64,000 bases of DNA. Source: Alcaligenaceae bacterium. Lineage in GTDB: Bacteria; Pseudomonadota; Gammaproteobacteria; Burkholderiales; Burkholderiaceae_B. The notes beneath the pieces are model-generated. The model saw nothing but the letters and a program-made list of their open reading frames with translations, did no database searches and was not told the origin of the DNA. The stretch is from positions 248,001 through 312,000 of the forward strand of contig JACCER010000001.1 of the NCBI GenBank assembly GCA_013416445.1, written 5' to 3'. Each line of letters begins with the position of its first letter. Positions within the stretch are counted from its first letter, which is position 1. The position numbers and the translations under genes were made by a program. Below are positions 48,770-57,335 of the stretch, piece by piece.

Positions 48770-49609
48770 ATGAAGACGTTTGTCACTATTTCACCTGCGC
48801 TTGGTCGATTTGTTCTGGGCTTGGCCGCTGCGCTGCTGTGTATTGCTGCGCAGGCCGCTACATTTCCTGATTGGTGGGTGGCTATCGCCAACGATAGGGC
48901 GGACAGTGTCAAGAGCATGCTGGCGCAAGGCGCCGACCCTAACGAGCTAAGTCCCAAGGGGCAGCCCGCCATCATGCAAGCCATACGCGATGGAGCATGG
49001 AATGTGTATGATTTGTTGGCAAGCAATAAAAAAACCGTGCTTAATGCCATTAATATCAACCGTGAAACGCCGTTGATGTATCTGGCTGTGCAGGGTCAGA
49101 CCAAGCGTGCACAAGATTTGATCCGACGCGGCGCCATGGTGAACCGCCTAGGATGGACACCTTTGCATTACGCCGCCTCGACGGGCCAACTGGAAACCGC
49201 CAAGATGCTGATTGCCAATAAGGCAATTATTAATGCTCCCGCACCAGACGGCACGACTGCCTTGATGATGGCGGCGTATTCAGGCAGCACAGCAATGGTT
49301 CAGTTGCTGCTTGACCATGGGGCCGAGATCACGACACAAAATCTGCAAAAACTCGATGCGGCCGATTGGGCGCGTTCCAAAAGTCACAATGCATTGGCCA
49401 CCAAGCTGGATGCGCTTACTGAACGTGTCTTGAAAAAACGCGCCGCGTTGCGAGACGCTGGTTCCGTACCCGATACTGAGCCCTTGAAGCTTGACCTTGA
49501 AGTGACTGAAACCGCAGAAACCAACAAAGCAGCCGAATCCAAAGACACCGCCACGTCGAATAAGTCACAATCAAGCTCGAAATATTTTGATCTGGATCGC
49601 TTCAAATAA
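48770..49609 (+). CDS. Exported ankyrin-repeat protein
   Basis: 279-aa protein with a Sec signal peptide (about residues 1-30, cleaved after AAQAA) followed by about four ankyrin repeats (for example INRETPLMYLAVQGQTKRAQ, LGWTPLHYAASTGQLETAK, DGTTALMMAAYSGSTAMVQL) to about residue 190. The C-terminal 70 residues are Lys/Ser/Thr-rich and end FDLDRFK. Ankyrin repeats mediate protein binding, so a periplasmic scaffold is likely; the partner is unknown. Confidence 0.8.
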   Translation: MKTFVTISPALGRFVLGLAAALLCIAAQAATFPDWWVAIANDRADSVKSMLAQGADPNELSPKGQPAIMQAIRDGAWNVYDLLASNKKTVLNAININRETPLMYLAVQGQTKRAQDLIRRGAMVNRLGWTPLHYAASTGQLETAKMLIANKAIINAPAPDGTTALMMAAYSGSTAMVQLLLDHGAEITTQNLQKLDAADWARSKSHNALATKLDALTERVLKKRAALRDAGSVPDTEPLKLDLEVTETAETNKAAESKDTATSNKSQSSSKYFDLDRFK

Positions 49610-49656
49610 GAGGCAGCGGCAGTGATTCGCGATATCGTTTTTGCCACAGGGGTTTT

Positions 49657-49689
49657 GTCGGATTATGGCGCTGGCGCGCCTAATCCGAC
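49657..49689. repeat. GGATTA palindrome overlapping the stop of the DUF3298 gene
   Basis: GTCGGATTA (49657-49665) and TAATCCGAC (49681-49689) are perfect 9-base arms around a GGCGCTGGCGC-like loop. The right arm contains the TAG stop (49680-49682, minus strand) of the lipoprotein gene. It lies between convergent genes, like the 43793 copy. Confidence 0.65.
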
Positions 49690-50489
49690 GATGCGGGTAT
49701 ATATTCTGGCCGCAATATGCCGCGTAAAGAGGCATACGGAATCAGCAGTTCCGGCTGCCCCGACGAATAAGGCGCTATTTCGTAGGAGTCGTATTTGACC
49801 ATGAGGCCCTGGTCGGTAAAACCGAAATTATTGCTGGGCTGGAAAGGCCAGATCCGGTTGTAGGTTGCGGGGTCTTGCTGGGCATCGGGGTTTTTGGCCA
49901 GCCACTGGCTGTGCACCTCTTGCAAGGCAGCAACATAGGCCGCTTGCTTGCCGGGCTCTAGCACATGGTCCAGGCCCAGCACTTTACCTGTGGCATTGTC
50001 CCAGTTCAAAAATTGCGTTGCCGATATCCCATGAGCACCACCCGTCAGGTATTGCCAGGTGTTCAGTTCGACCACGGTAAGGTGCTTGTTGCGATATCTG
50101 GTCTTGGCAGCCAGTAAGGCTGAATCCCGCGGCGCCGCTACTTTCCAAAAATAGTCTTCGTATTGCGCCACGGTATCGTAAGGCGGCTGTTGGCTATTGC
50201 CTATGCCTGTCATTACGACCAGGGCATGATCTATTAATTCGGTAAGCCTGGGAATGCCTGGAAACACGATGGAATCCAGCTTCAACGTAGGGCACTCGCC
50301 CTGGCAGGCTGGCTTTTTTCGTTCCCATTTGACCGCCTGGGTAAACAGGCCGTCTTTGCTGGTTTGTTCAGCAGTCTGGACGGGTATCAGCGATATATTC
50401 GACGAGGGCCCGCTGGCACAGGCGCTTAGCACCAAGGCGCTGGCAGCCATCAGCGCCAGGCGTAGGGCAGAACTGGTTCGTTTCATCAT
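49680..50489 (-). CDS. DUF3298-type lipoprotein
   Basis: 269-aa protein with a lipobox (LVLSACASG, Cys about residue 25), so it is probably anchored in the outer membrane. The mature part resembles the RsiV-like DUF4163/DUF3298 fold: GIPRLTELIDHALVVM near the middle and the C-terminal YDSYEIAPYSSGQPELLIPY segment. RsiV homologues bind lysozyme, but no such role can be claimed here. It starts 2 bp after the GST stop, so gpx-gst-lipoprotein may be cotranscribed. Confidence 0.8.
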   Translation of the reverse strand: MMKRTSSALRLALMAASALVLSACASGPSSNISLIPVQTAEQTSKDGLFTQAVKWERKKPACQGECPTLKLDSIVFPGIPRLTELIDHALVVMTGIGNSQQPPYDTVAQYEDYFWKVAAPRDSALLAAKTRYRNKHLTVVELNTWQYLTGGAHGISATQFLNWDNATGKVLGLDHVLEPGKQAAYVAALQEVHSQWLAKNPDAQQDPATYNRIWPFQPSNNFGFTDQGLMVKYDSYEIAPYSSGQPELLIPYASLRGILRPEYIPASSD

Positions 50490-50491
50490 GG

Positions 50492-51190
50492 TTATTTAAC
50501 AGTTTTGGCACTCTGGCCGAAAAGTATTTGGCGTGACGCTTCATCGTTTACCGAAGGCGTGGTATTGATTTGATTGGCTTTTTCGTAGGCTCGCTGAGTG
50601 GCGGGGCGGGCGCGTATGCTTGCAAACCAGCGCTGCAAGTGTGGGAAGTCGTTCAGGTCTTGCTCTTGGCGTTGGTGTGGCACTATCCAGGGATAGCAGG
50701 CCATATCGGCAATGGAATAATCGCCAACAATGAAGTCGCGGTCGGCCAAGTGGTGGTTCAGCACACCATAAAGGCGGGCAGTTTCACGCACATAGCGGTC
50801 AATGGCGTAAGGGATTTTTTCCAAAGCGTAGGTGTTGAAATGATGGTTTTGGCCTGCCATTGGGCCCAAGCCGCCCATTTGCCAGAATAGCCACTGCATG
50901 ACTTCGGTGCGGCCACGCAGACTGGTCGGCATGAACTGGCCTGTTTTTTCGGCAAGATACTGGAGTATCGCACCTGATTCAAATACAGATATCGGTTGAC
51001 CGCCGTCAGAGGGAGCATGGTCGATGATGGCGGGAATGCGGTTGTTAGGCGCAATTTTCAGGAATTCAGGCTGGAACTGATCGCCCTTGCCGATATTGAC
51101 AGGGAAGATTTCGTAGGGCAGGCCGGTTTCTTCCAGAAACAGAGTTATCTTGTGCCCGTTGGGAGTGGTCCAGTAATACAAGGCTATCAT
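50492..51190 (-). CDS. Glutathione S-transferase, YfcG/YghU-like (Nu class)
   Basis: 232-aa two-domain GST. The thioredoxin-fold domain starts IALYYWTTPNGHKITLFLEE (a Thr/Asn active site typical of YfcG disulfide-bond reductases), with NNRIPAIIDHAP and FESGAILQYLAEKT for glutathione binding; the C-terminal all-alpha domain has YSIADMACYPWIV. It lies between gpx and the lipoprotein gene on the same strand, consistent with a thiol-redox role. Confidence 0.9.
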   Translation of the reverse strand: MIALYYWTTPNGHKITLFLEETGLPYEIFPVNIGKGDQFQPEFLKIAPNNRIPAIIDHAPSDGGQPISVFESGAILQYLAEKTGQFMPTSLRGRTEVMQWLFWQMGGLGPMAGQNHHFNTYALEKIPYAIDRYVRETARLYGVLNHHLADRDFIVGDYSIADMACYPWIVPHQRQEQDLNDFPHLQRWFASIRARPATQRAYEKANQINTTPSVNDEASRQILFGQSAKTVK

Positions 51191-51217
51191 TTTGATCCTT
51201 AGTGTCTGCTTTGCTGA

Positions 51218-51709
51218 TCATGCATGTACTGCCAGCGCTGTTTTAATGTCGCTACGCAAGGCTTCGGGCTTGGTGATTGAGCCATAACGCTGTATCACCC
51301 GGCCATCGCGGCCCAGCAAAAACTTGGTGAAATTCCACTTGATATTCTGGCTGCCAAGCACCCCGGCTTTCTCGCTTTTCAGCCAGGCATACAGAGGATG
51401 GGCGTCAGGGCCATTGACTTCGATTTTATCGAATATGGGGAAGGTGATATTGTAGGTACCGGTGCAAAAGGCGGCGATTTCTTGCGCGTTGCCTGGTTCT
51501 TGATGGCCGAACTGGTCGCACGGAAAAGCAAGTACGGAAAAGCCAAGTTCGCGATACTCTTGATACAAAGTTTGAAGGCCCTGATACTGAGGCGTAAACC
51601 CGCACTCTGACGCGACATTGACAACCAGCAGCACCTGGCCGCTATAGCGGGAAAGGCCAATGCTTTGACCATCAGCGGCTTGAGCCGAAAAAGAATAAAT
51701 CGATGTCAT
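51218..51709 (-). CDS. Glutathione peroxidase family protein
   Basis: 163-aa thiol peroxidase. Catalytic cysteine in NVASECGFTPQYQGL, glutamine in FPCDQFGHQEPG, and tryptophan in IKWNFTKFLLGRDG; the first motif has Cys, not selenocysteine. The usual bacterial form is thioredoxin-linked. It is followed by a GST on the same strand. Confidence 0.92.
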   Translation of the reverse strand: MTSIYSFSAQAADGQSIGLSRYSGQVLLVVNVASECGFTPQYQGLQTLYQEYRELGFSVLAFPCDQFGHQEPGNAQEIAAFCTGTYNITFPIFDKIEVNGPDAHPLYAWLKSEKAGVLGSQNIKWNFTKFLLGRDGRVIQRYGSITKPEALRSDIKTALAVHA

Positions 51710-51900
51710 GGGGTGCGCATCACTTTCTGGCTAATGATCGTCATACTTTAACATCGAACGTTGGGTTCAATGCCAGGGTTTGTGGACTCCATTGGCGCAA
51801 GTGGCACTTACTTGCTTAAGGTTTGCCGGGGGTGCACCGGGTGCTGTCGAAAACTACGCTAAGATGGCAAGTATTCCAGATGAACCCGATACCCAAAGCA

Positions 51901-52245
51901 ATGACTACGATCTATCATAATCCCCGTTGCGGCACTTCGCGCAGCGCGCTGCAACTACTGCAAGACCGCGGCATGGCCGTTGACGTTATCGAATACCTGC
52001 ATACGCCTTTATCACGCAGCCAACTGGCTGCACTGATACGCGACGCAGGGATCACCCCTAGGGAAGCCATACGCAGCAAGGAAACCCTGTTCCAAGAGCT
52101 CAAGCTCGATGGCCCAGAAGTCACCGACGACCAGTTGCTCGACGCCATGGCCGAACACCCCATACTCATGAACCGCCCATTCGTCGTTACCGACAAAGGC
52201 ACCCGCTTGTGCAGGCCAGCCACTGTTCTGGAAGAAATCCTCTGA
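51901..52245 (+). CDS. ArsC-family arsenate reductase (glutaredoxin type)
   Basis: 114-aa thioredoxin-fold protein: catalytic cysteine in YHNPRCGTSRSAL, VIEYLHTPLSRSQLAALI, and the NRPFVVTDKGTRLCRP end with the arginines that bind the anion. The family includes true arsenate reductases and YfgD-like proteins of unknown substrate; there is no arsR or arsB nearby. ATG 51901 was chosen because the upstream codons of the open frame show no family similarity. Confidence 0.88.
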   Translation: MTTIYHNPRCGTSRSALQLLQDRGMAVDVIEYLHTPLSRSQLAALIRDAGITPREAIRSKETLFQELKLDGPEVTDDQLLDAMAEHPILMNRPFVVTDKGTRLCRPATVLEEIL

Positions 52246-52279
52246 ATTCTTGTATGTCGCCTGAAACGACATTGCCGCA

Positions 52280-53152
52280 ATGACGCTACAAACCTTTCTG
52301 CTGGTAGTCATTGCGGCTGGTCTGCACGCCACCTGGAACCTGATTTCGAAGCGCGCAGCCAGCGCCGGAACTTCATTCGTTTTTTCCTATCGGCTGCTAT
52401 CTGTGGTGGTGTATGCGCCCTGGGTCGTTTATATACTGTGGAATGACGGCATGGCCTGGAGCTGGCCTGTTGTACTTTTCATCAGTTTATCCAGTGCCCT
52501 GCATCTGGGCTATAGCATATGCCTGATGCGCGGCTACAAGCTTGCAGATCTTTCCGTGGTGTACCCCATTGCACGGGGCACCGGCCCACTGCTGGCCAGC
52601 GCAGGCGCCTTCTTGTGGCTTGCCGAAGCACCATCCACCCTGGGCGTGCTGGGGATATGCAGCGTGGTGGCGGGCATCTTGTTGATTGCCACTCAGGGCA
52701 ACTGGCGACAGTTTGCGCATCCGCAGGCCTGGGTAGGCGTGCGCTGGGGGTTGCTGATAGGGCTGTTTATCGCGGCCTATAGCCTGACCGATGCCTATAG
52801 TGTGAAGGTGTTGCTGGTGGCGCCGGTCATGCTGGACTGGCTGTCGGCGCTAGGCGGTACATTGCTGCTGGCGCCCAGCACATGGATGCGACGTACTCAT
52901 ATGGTGCAGCAGATGCGCGGGAAATGGGGTTTGGCGCTTGCGGTGGGGGTCTTGTCTCCGTTGGCTTATATTCTGGTTTTGTATGCCTTGCAGAACGGTG
53001 CAAACGTCAGTGTCGTGGCCCCTTTGCGTGAAATGTCCATGATGATGGCGACTTTCGCCGGCTTCTTCATACTGAAGGAAAAAGTCTCGCCCGTGCGCTG
53101 GCTTGGATGTTTTGTCATTATCGCCGGCGTCATTTTGCTGTCTGGCCATTAA
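52280..53152 (+). CDS. EamA/DMT-superfamily transporter
   Basis: 290-aa membrane protein with ten predicted helices in two EamA repeats (start TFLLVVIAAGLHATWNLISK; LADLSVVYPIARGTGPLL; second repeat VSVVAPLREMSMMMATFAGF). The family exports metabolites or amino acids; the substrate is unknown. It begins 34 bp after the ArsC-like gene. The LysR-type box of the next operon starts 15 bases after its stop. Confidence 0.88.
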   Translation: MTLQTFLLVVIAAGLHATWNLISKRAASAGTSFVFSYRLLSVVVYAPWVVYILWNDGMAWSWPVVLFISLSSALHLGYSICLMRGYKLADLSVVYPIARGTGPLLASAGAFLWLAEAPSTLGVLGICSVVAGILLIATQGNWRQFAHPQAWVGVRWGLLIGLFIAAYSLTDAYSVKVLLVAPVMLDWLSALGGTLLLAPSTWMRRTHMVQQMRGKWGLALAVGVLSPLAYILVLYALQNGANVSVVAPLREMSMMMATFAGFFILKEKVSPVRWLGCFVIIAGVILLSGH

Positions 53153-53166
53153 CTCTGGTCGTCTAT

Positions 53167-53181
53167 ATACAAACTTTGTAT
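53167..53181 (+). promoter_or_regulatory. LysR-type regulator binding box upstream of the SDR-acyl-CoA synthetase-Bug operon
   Basis: ATAC-N7-GTAT (ATACAAACTTTGTAT, a perfect 7+1+7 palindrome) matches the classical T-N11-A LTTR site. A TATACT -10 candidate lies at 53224-53229 with no good -35, as at activated promoters; the box would centre near -62 relative to its start point, the canonical LTTR position. The SDR ATG is at 53271. Confidence 0.55.
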
Positions 53182-53270
53182 TAAGCAATACGACGAATGC
53201 ATCAGCATGCGCGCCCGTCTCCCTATACTTATCTTCAGGAAGTCTTGAACAAGATACGTAAGGAGAAGAC

Positions 53271-54104
53271 ATGGATTTGAATACTCAAGCCGAAGGCGCG
53301 GCCAACGCCAATAGCGCGCGATTGGTGTTTCGCGACGATTTGCTGGCTGGACGCACCGCCATTATTACAGGTGGCAGTTCCGGCATAGGTCTGGGCATTG
53401 CCGAGGTTTTCGGGATGCTGGGAGCCAATCTTGTGTTGGTTGGGCGCAAAGTCGACAAGCTTGAAGACGCGCGTCAAATTCTAGAGCCAACCGGTGCACA
53501 GATCATGACGGTCTCGTCGGATGTTCGCGACTACGACAGCACACAAGATGTTGTGCAGCAAACAGTAGAGCGGTTTGGCGGCCTTGATATACTGGTGAAT
53601 AACGCCGCCGGGAATTTTCATTGCCCCTTCGAGGCACTGACGCCCAATGGCTGGCGAGCCGTGATCGATATCGACTTGAATGGTACTTTCAATTTCTGCC
53701 ATACGGCATTTCAGGCACTTAAGCGTTCAGCGTGGGGCGGGCGCATTATCAATATTTCCCTGTCGCAAGCCGCCTCTGGCTGGCCTGGCAGTGCTCATGC
53801 CGCCTCAGCCAAGGCGGGTGTGACCGCCCTGACGCGCAGCCTGGCAGTAGAGTGGGGCCCCCATGCCATAAGGGTGAACAATATTTTACCCGGCCCTATC
53901 GAGAATACCGAGGGATTACGGCGCTTGTACGAGGTTCGCAACGAAGCCAGCAAAGAACTTGAGCGCATGGCGCTAGGGCATTTTGGCCAGACCGACGATA
54001 TCGCCCAGGCGTGCGCCTATCTTGCCTCGCCAGCTGGCAATTTCATTACAGGCTGTGATTTGACAGTAGATGGTGGCCGCTGGCTCAAACGGGGGTGGGT
54101 CTGA
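53271..54104 (+). CDS. Short-chain dehydrogenase, 2,4-dienoyl-CoA reductase-like
   Basis: 277-aa SDR with NAD(P) motif IITGGSSGIGLGIAEV and NNAAGN; the catalytic region has S163 and K181 but Ala at 177 where classical SDRs have Tyr (SAHAASAKAGV). That pattern matches DECR2/peroxisomal-type 2,4-dienoyl-CoA reductases, followed by LTRSLAVEWGPHAIRVN. It would reduce unsaturated acyl-CoA with NADPH. Ribosome site AAGGAGA precedes the ATG. First gene of an operon with an acyl-CoA synthetase (1-bp gap) and a Bug receptor. Confidence 0.85.
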   Translation: MDLNTQAEGAANANSARLVFRDDLLAGRTAIITGGSSGIGLGIAEVFGMLGANLVLVGRKVDKLEDARQILEPTGAQIMTVSSDVRDYDSTQDVVQQTVERFGGLDILVNNAAGNFHCPFEALTPNGWRAVIDIDLNGTFNFCHTAFQALKRSAWGGRIINISLSQAASGWPGSAHAASAKAGVTALTRSLAVEWGPHAIRVNNILPGPIENTEGLRRLYEVRNEASKELERMALGHFGQTDDIAQACAYLASPAGNFITGCDLTVDGGRWLKRGWV

Positions 54105-54105
54105 G

Positions 54106-56241
54106 ATGGGGGCCGTTGAAATGCAACAGAACAAATTAAGATCGTTACTGGATCCGAAAGTCCTCGCCATTGTGGGAGCCTCGCCAAAACCGGGTTCCTT
54201 TGGTGGGGCAGTGCTGACTAACCTGGCCAAGCATTACACAGGGAAGGTTTTTCCGGTTAACCCGCAATATTCAGAGGTAGGGGCTTATCCTTGCTATGCC
54301 AGTCTGGCCGATTTACCCGAACGCCCCGATTGCGTCGGGATTGCGGTTCCCGCGCACAGGGTCGAATCTGTGTTGCTGGAAGCAGTCGCTTGCGGGATAC
54401 CTAGTGCAATCGTGTTCTCTTCCGGCTTCGCGGAAATAGGGACGCAGGAAGGCGCCGCGCTGCAGCGTCGCATCAGCGATATCGCAGCAAGCCATGGCAT
54501 CCGGGTACTGGGGCCGAATTGCACTGGCATGGTCAACGTGCGCTCGGGAGCAAGTTGCAACATATTACCCAGCGTAAAAGATTTGCCCCTGGTGCCTGGT
54601 GATGTCGGCCTGGTCGGGCAAAGCGGCGCACTAGGGTATGTTGTGTTTCAGGCCATGCACCGTGGGGTGGGGTTCAGCCATCTTATTTCCACTGGCAATT
54701 CCTGCGACGTAGATATTGCCGACCTCATTGATTACTTGGTAGATGATCCGCATACCAAGGCAATTGCGTCGATATTTGAAAGCGTGCCCGATGGTCGTCG
54801 CCTGCGGGCCGCACTAGAGCGTGCATTTCACGCGGGCAAGCCTGTTGTTATTTATAAAATCGGCGTCACGGCGTCCGGCCAGAAGGCGGCTTTGTCGCAT
54901 TCTGGCATGCTGGCCGGGGATGCCGCAACATACCGTGCTCTGTTTGAGCGCACTGGCGTGATCGAAGTCGATACCTTTGAAGCTCTCTTGGAAACCGCCG
55001 TATTTTTCTCACGCGCCGGCATGCCATCAAGTTCGGCTATTGGCGTTATCTCGGGCTCAGGAGGATCGGTGGTGATGGCAGCCGACAAGGCTGACAAATA
55101 CGGTTTATGTTTACCCACACCCGCACCCGCTACAGTGCAGGCATTGTCCGCCCGGTTGCCTGCGTTTGCCAGTATTGCCAACCCAGCAGACATTACCGCC
55201 GAATCGATACGGGACGAACAGCTTTATAGCGAATGTGTGCGCATTTTCGCCAACGATCCCGGATTTGCCGGGCTGGCGATTTTGATGCCATCCGCCCATG
55301 GCGAAGCCGCCGTCAGGCGTGCTGAAGGGCTCGATGCACTGGCTGCCGAAATCAACAAACCGCTGTCGCTGGTCTGGATGAATGAATGGTACGAAGGGAT
55401 AGGGTCACAGGTTTATGATGCCAGTCGTCGGCTTTCCATGTTTCGTTCACTGGATCGTTGCATGCATGCCTACCAGCTTTGGTTCAACTATGCGCGCCGC
55501 CGGGCCCTGCTTGCACAGCAATCATCCGTACAGGTGGCACAAACGGCGCGCGATGCTGCGCGTCAATATATCCGGTCGTTTGCAAACGCCCGTGCCCTGA
55601 CTGAAAGCGAGGCCAAGAAACTCTTTGGGTTCTATGGCATAGATTGCGTGCAGGAAATACTCTGCACCAGTCCGGAACAAGCCGTTGCCGCCGCCGATGA
55701 AATGGGCTATCCGGTTGTGGCAAAAGTGCAGGCCGCTGAAATTCAGCATAAATCCGACGTGGGCGGTGTCAAGCTGAACCTGAGCAATGCCGCTGCGGTG
55801 AAGCAGGCCTACGAACAAATCACGGCTGCAGTCAAGGGGCTGGCGCCAGGCTCGGGGATAGCAGGCATCAGCATCCAGAAAATGGTGCCACAAGGCATAG
55901 AAATGATAATTGGTGCGCGCCAGGACCCGCAATTCGGGCCCGTTGTGGTGTTTGGTTTTGGCGGCGTGCAAGTAGAGGTACTACGGGACGTTGCTGTGGG
56001 TTTGGCGCCCATCAGCCGTGCTGAAGTCCAACATGCATTGGATGGCTTGCGTTTGCGACCTTTGCTGGATGGTTTTCGTGGAAGTGCAGCAGCAGACATT
56101 GACCACTTTATTGAGCTCGTGACGCGAGTTTCAGCATTGATGGCAGATTTGGCAGACGAGATTTTGGAAATAGATATCAATCCCATCATTCTTCATGCCA
56201 ATGGCGGCATCGCCGTAGATGGTCTGGTCATTCGTCAATGA
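54106..56241 (+). CDS. ADP-forming acyl-CoA synthetase (NDP-forming acid-CoA ligase), fused alpha-beta
   Basis: 711-aa protein with a CoA-binding domain (VLAIVGASPKPGSFGGAVLT, GPNCTGMVNVRSG), a succinyl-CoA-synthetase-like domain with the phospho-His region AALSHSGMLAGD (H265), and a C-terminal ATP-grasp domain (MGYPVVAKVQAAEIQHKSDV). It activates a carboxylic acid to acyl-CoA with ATP giving ADP. The substrate is unknown; family members act on acetate, aryl-acetates or hydroxycinnamates. ATG 54106 lies right after the SDR stop; ATG 54121 is possible. Confidence 0.88.
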   Translation: MGAVEMQQNKLRSLLDPKVLAIVGASPKPGSFGGAVLTNLAKHYTGKVFPVNPQYSEVGAYPCYASLADLPERPDCVGIAVPAHRVESVLLEAVACGIPSAIVFSSGFAEIGTQEGAALQRRISDIAASHGIRVLGPNCTGMVNVRSGASCNILPSVKDLPLVPGDVGLVGQSGALGYVVFQAMHRGVGFSHLISTGNSCDVDIADLIDYLVDDPHTKAIASIFESVPDGRRLRAALERAFHAGKPVVIYKIGVTASGQKAALSHSGMLAGDAATYRALFERTGVIEVDTFEALLETAVFFSRAGMPSSSAIGVISGSGGSVVMAADKADKYGLCLPTPAPATVQALSARLPAFASIANPADITAESIRDEQLYSECVRIFANDPGFAGLAILMPSAHGEAAVRRAEGLDALAAEINKPLSLVWMNEWYEGIGSQVYDASRRLSMFRSLDRCMHAYQLWFNYARRRALLAQQSSVQVAQTARDAARQYIRSFANARALTESEAKKLFGFYGIDCVQEILCTSPEQAVAAADEMGYPVVAKVQAAEIQHKSDVGGVKLNLSNAAAVKQAYEQITAAVKGLAPGSGIAGISIQKMVPQGIEMIIGARQDPQFGPVVVFGFGGVQVEVLRDVAVGLAPISRAEVQHALDGLRLRPLLDGFRGSAAADIDHFIELVTRVSALMADLADEILEIDINPIILHANGGIAVDGLVIRQ

Positions 56242-56300
56242 TAAAAGCCGGATGCGCCGCGTTGCGGCTGTCCGGTCAAAACATAAATACTGGAGATATT

Positions 56301-57335
56301 ATGAAAAACAAATCCCTTAAGCCTGGGTACTTTTGCGCTACGGGGCAGGCCGTAGCCACGTCACTGCGACGCGTTGTAGCGGTGCTTGTCGCGTCTTCCG
56401 TTGCTTTCCTTGCGATTGGTGCGGCTCCAAGCTTTGCACAAGAATGGCCGCAACGCCCAGTACATATTATTGTTCCCTTTCCGCCTGGCGGCGCTATTGA
56501 TACGATGACGCGCATTCTTGCTCCCTACCTGGAAGCCGGACTGAAACAGTCTGTGGTAGTCGAGAACCGTGCTGGTGCTGGCGGCATTGTCGGCACGACA
56601 GCGGCGTCGCGTTCCACAGACGGCCATACTTTGCTGATGACCGCCATGGGCCATGTCGTGGTGCCGGCTCTTAATTCCAAAATAACCTATGATGCACTTG
56701 GTGATTTTCGTGCCTTGGCGCCAGTTGGAATCGTACCCAACGTGCTGGTCGTACCTGCCAGCTCGCCTTATAAAACAGCACAAGATATTATCGATGCGGC
56801 CAAGGCCAATCCCGGTAAGCTCACCTATGGGTCGGCGGGAGTCGGCAGTTCATTGCACATGACTGCGGCGCGGTTTGCCGCAGAGGCCGGGATTACACTG
56901 ACCCACGTTCCTTATCGTGGTTCTGTGGCTGCCATGACCGACCTGGTATCCGGGCGCATTGACCTGATGTTCGACAGCACCACCTCTATTGCGCCTTTTG
57001 TCGCTGATGGCCGGATCAGGCCATTGGCGGTTGCCACCTCGTCCCGGACAAACGCCTTTCCGGATATTCCCACCATTGCAGAAAATACGCTGCCAAACTA
57101 CGCAGTGGACTGGTGGTATGCCTTGCTGGCCCCAAAAGACCTTCCTCAGGAGGGATTACAGAAAGTAGCCGCCATTGTCAGCGCCAGCCTGCAAAACCCG
57201 AAGGTGCGTGAAAGCTTTGCCGCGATCAAGGTCGAACCCATGCAGGGCAACACCCAATCACTGGCGGAAATCATGCTGCAAGACAGTAAAAAATGGAGCG
57301 ACTTAGTACTTAAACTGGGGATTCAGGTTGATTAG
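56301..57335 (+). CDS. Tripartite tricarboxylate transport (Bug) substrate-binding protein
   Basis: 344-aa periplasmic receptor. Signal peptide ends near SFAQEWPQ (about residue 45); the mature start WPQRPVHIIVPFPPGGAIDT and the motif VVENRAGAGGIVGT are diagnostic of Bug proteins, and GKLTYGSAGVGSSLHM and RIDLMFDSTTSI follow. Bug proteins bind carboxylates, often as part of a TctABC system, and can be orphans as here. The start is ATG 56301 after GGAG. Its 3' end overlaps the convergent LysR gene by 26 bp. Confidence 0.93.
   Translation: MKNKSLKPGYFCATGQAVATSLRRVVAVLVASSVAFLAIGAAPSFAQEWPQRPVHIIVPFPPGGAIDTMTRILAPYLEAGLKQSVVVENRAGAGGIVGTTAASRSTDGHTLLMTAMGHVVVPALNSKITYDALGDFRALAPVGIVPNVLVVPASSPYKTAQDIIDAAKANPGKLTYGSAGVGSSLHMTAARFAAEAGITLTHVPYRGSVAAMTDLVSGRIDLMFDSTTSIAPFVADGRIRPLAVATSSRTNAFPDIPTIAENTLPNYAVDWWYALLAPKDLPQEGLQKVAAIVSASLQNPKVRESFAAIKVEPMQGNTQSLAEIMLQDSKKWSDLVLKLGIQVD

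Noticed and set aside
48770-49609. Ankyrin protein as an immunity or toxin component
   Set aside because: No toxin, secretion or effector gene lies beside it; ankyrin repeats alone do not support this.
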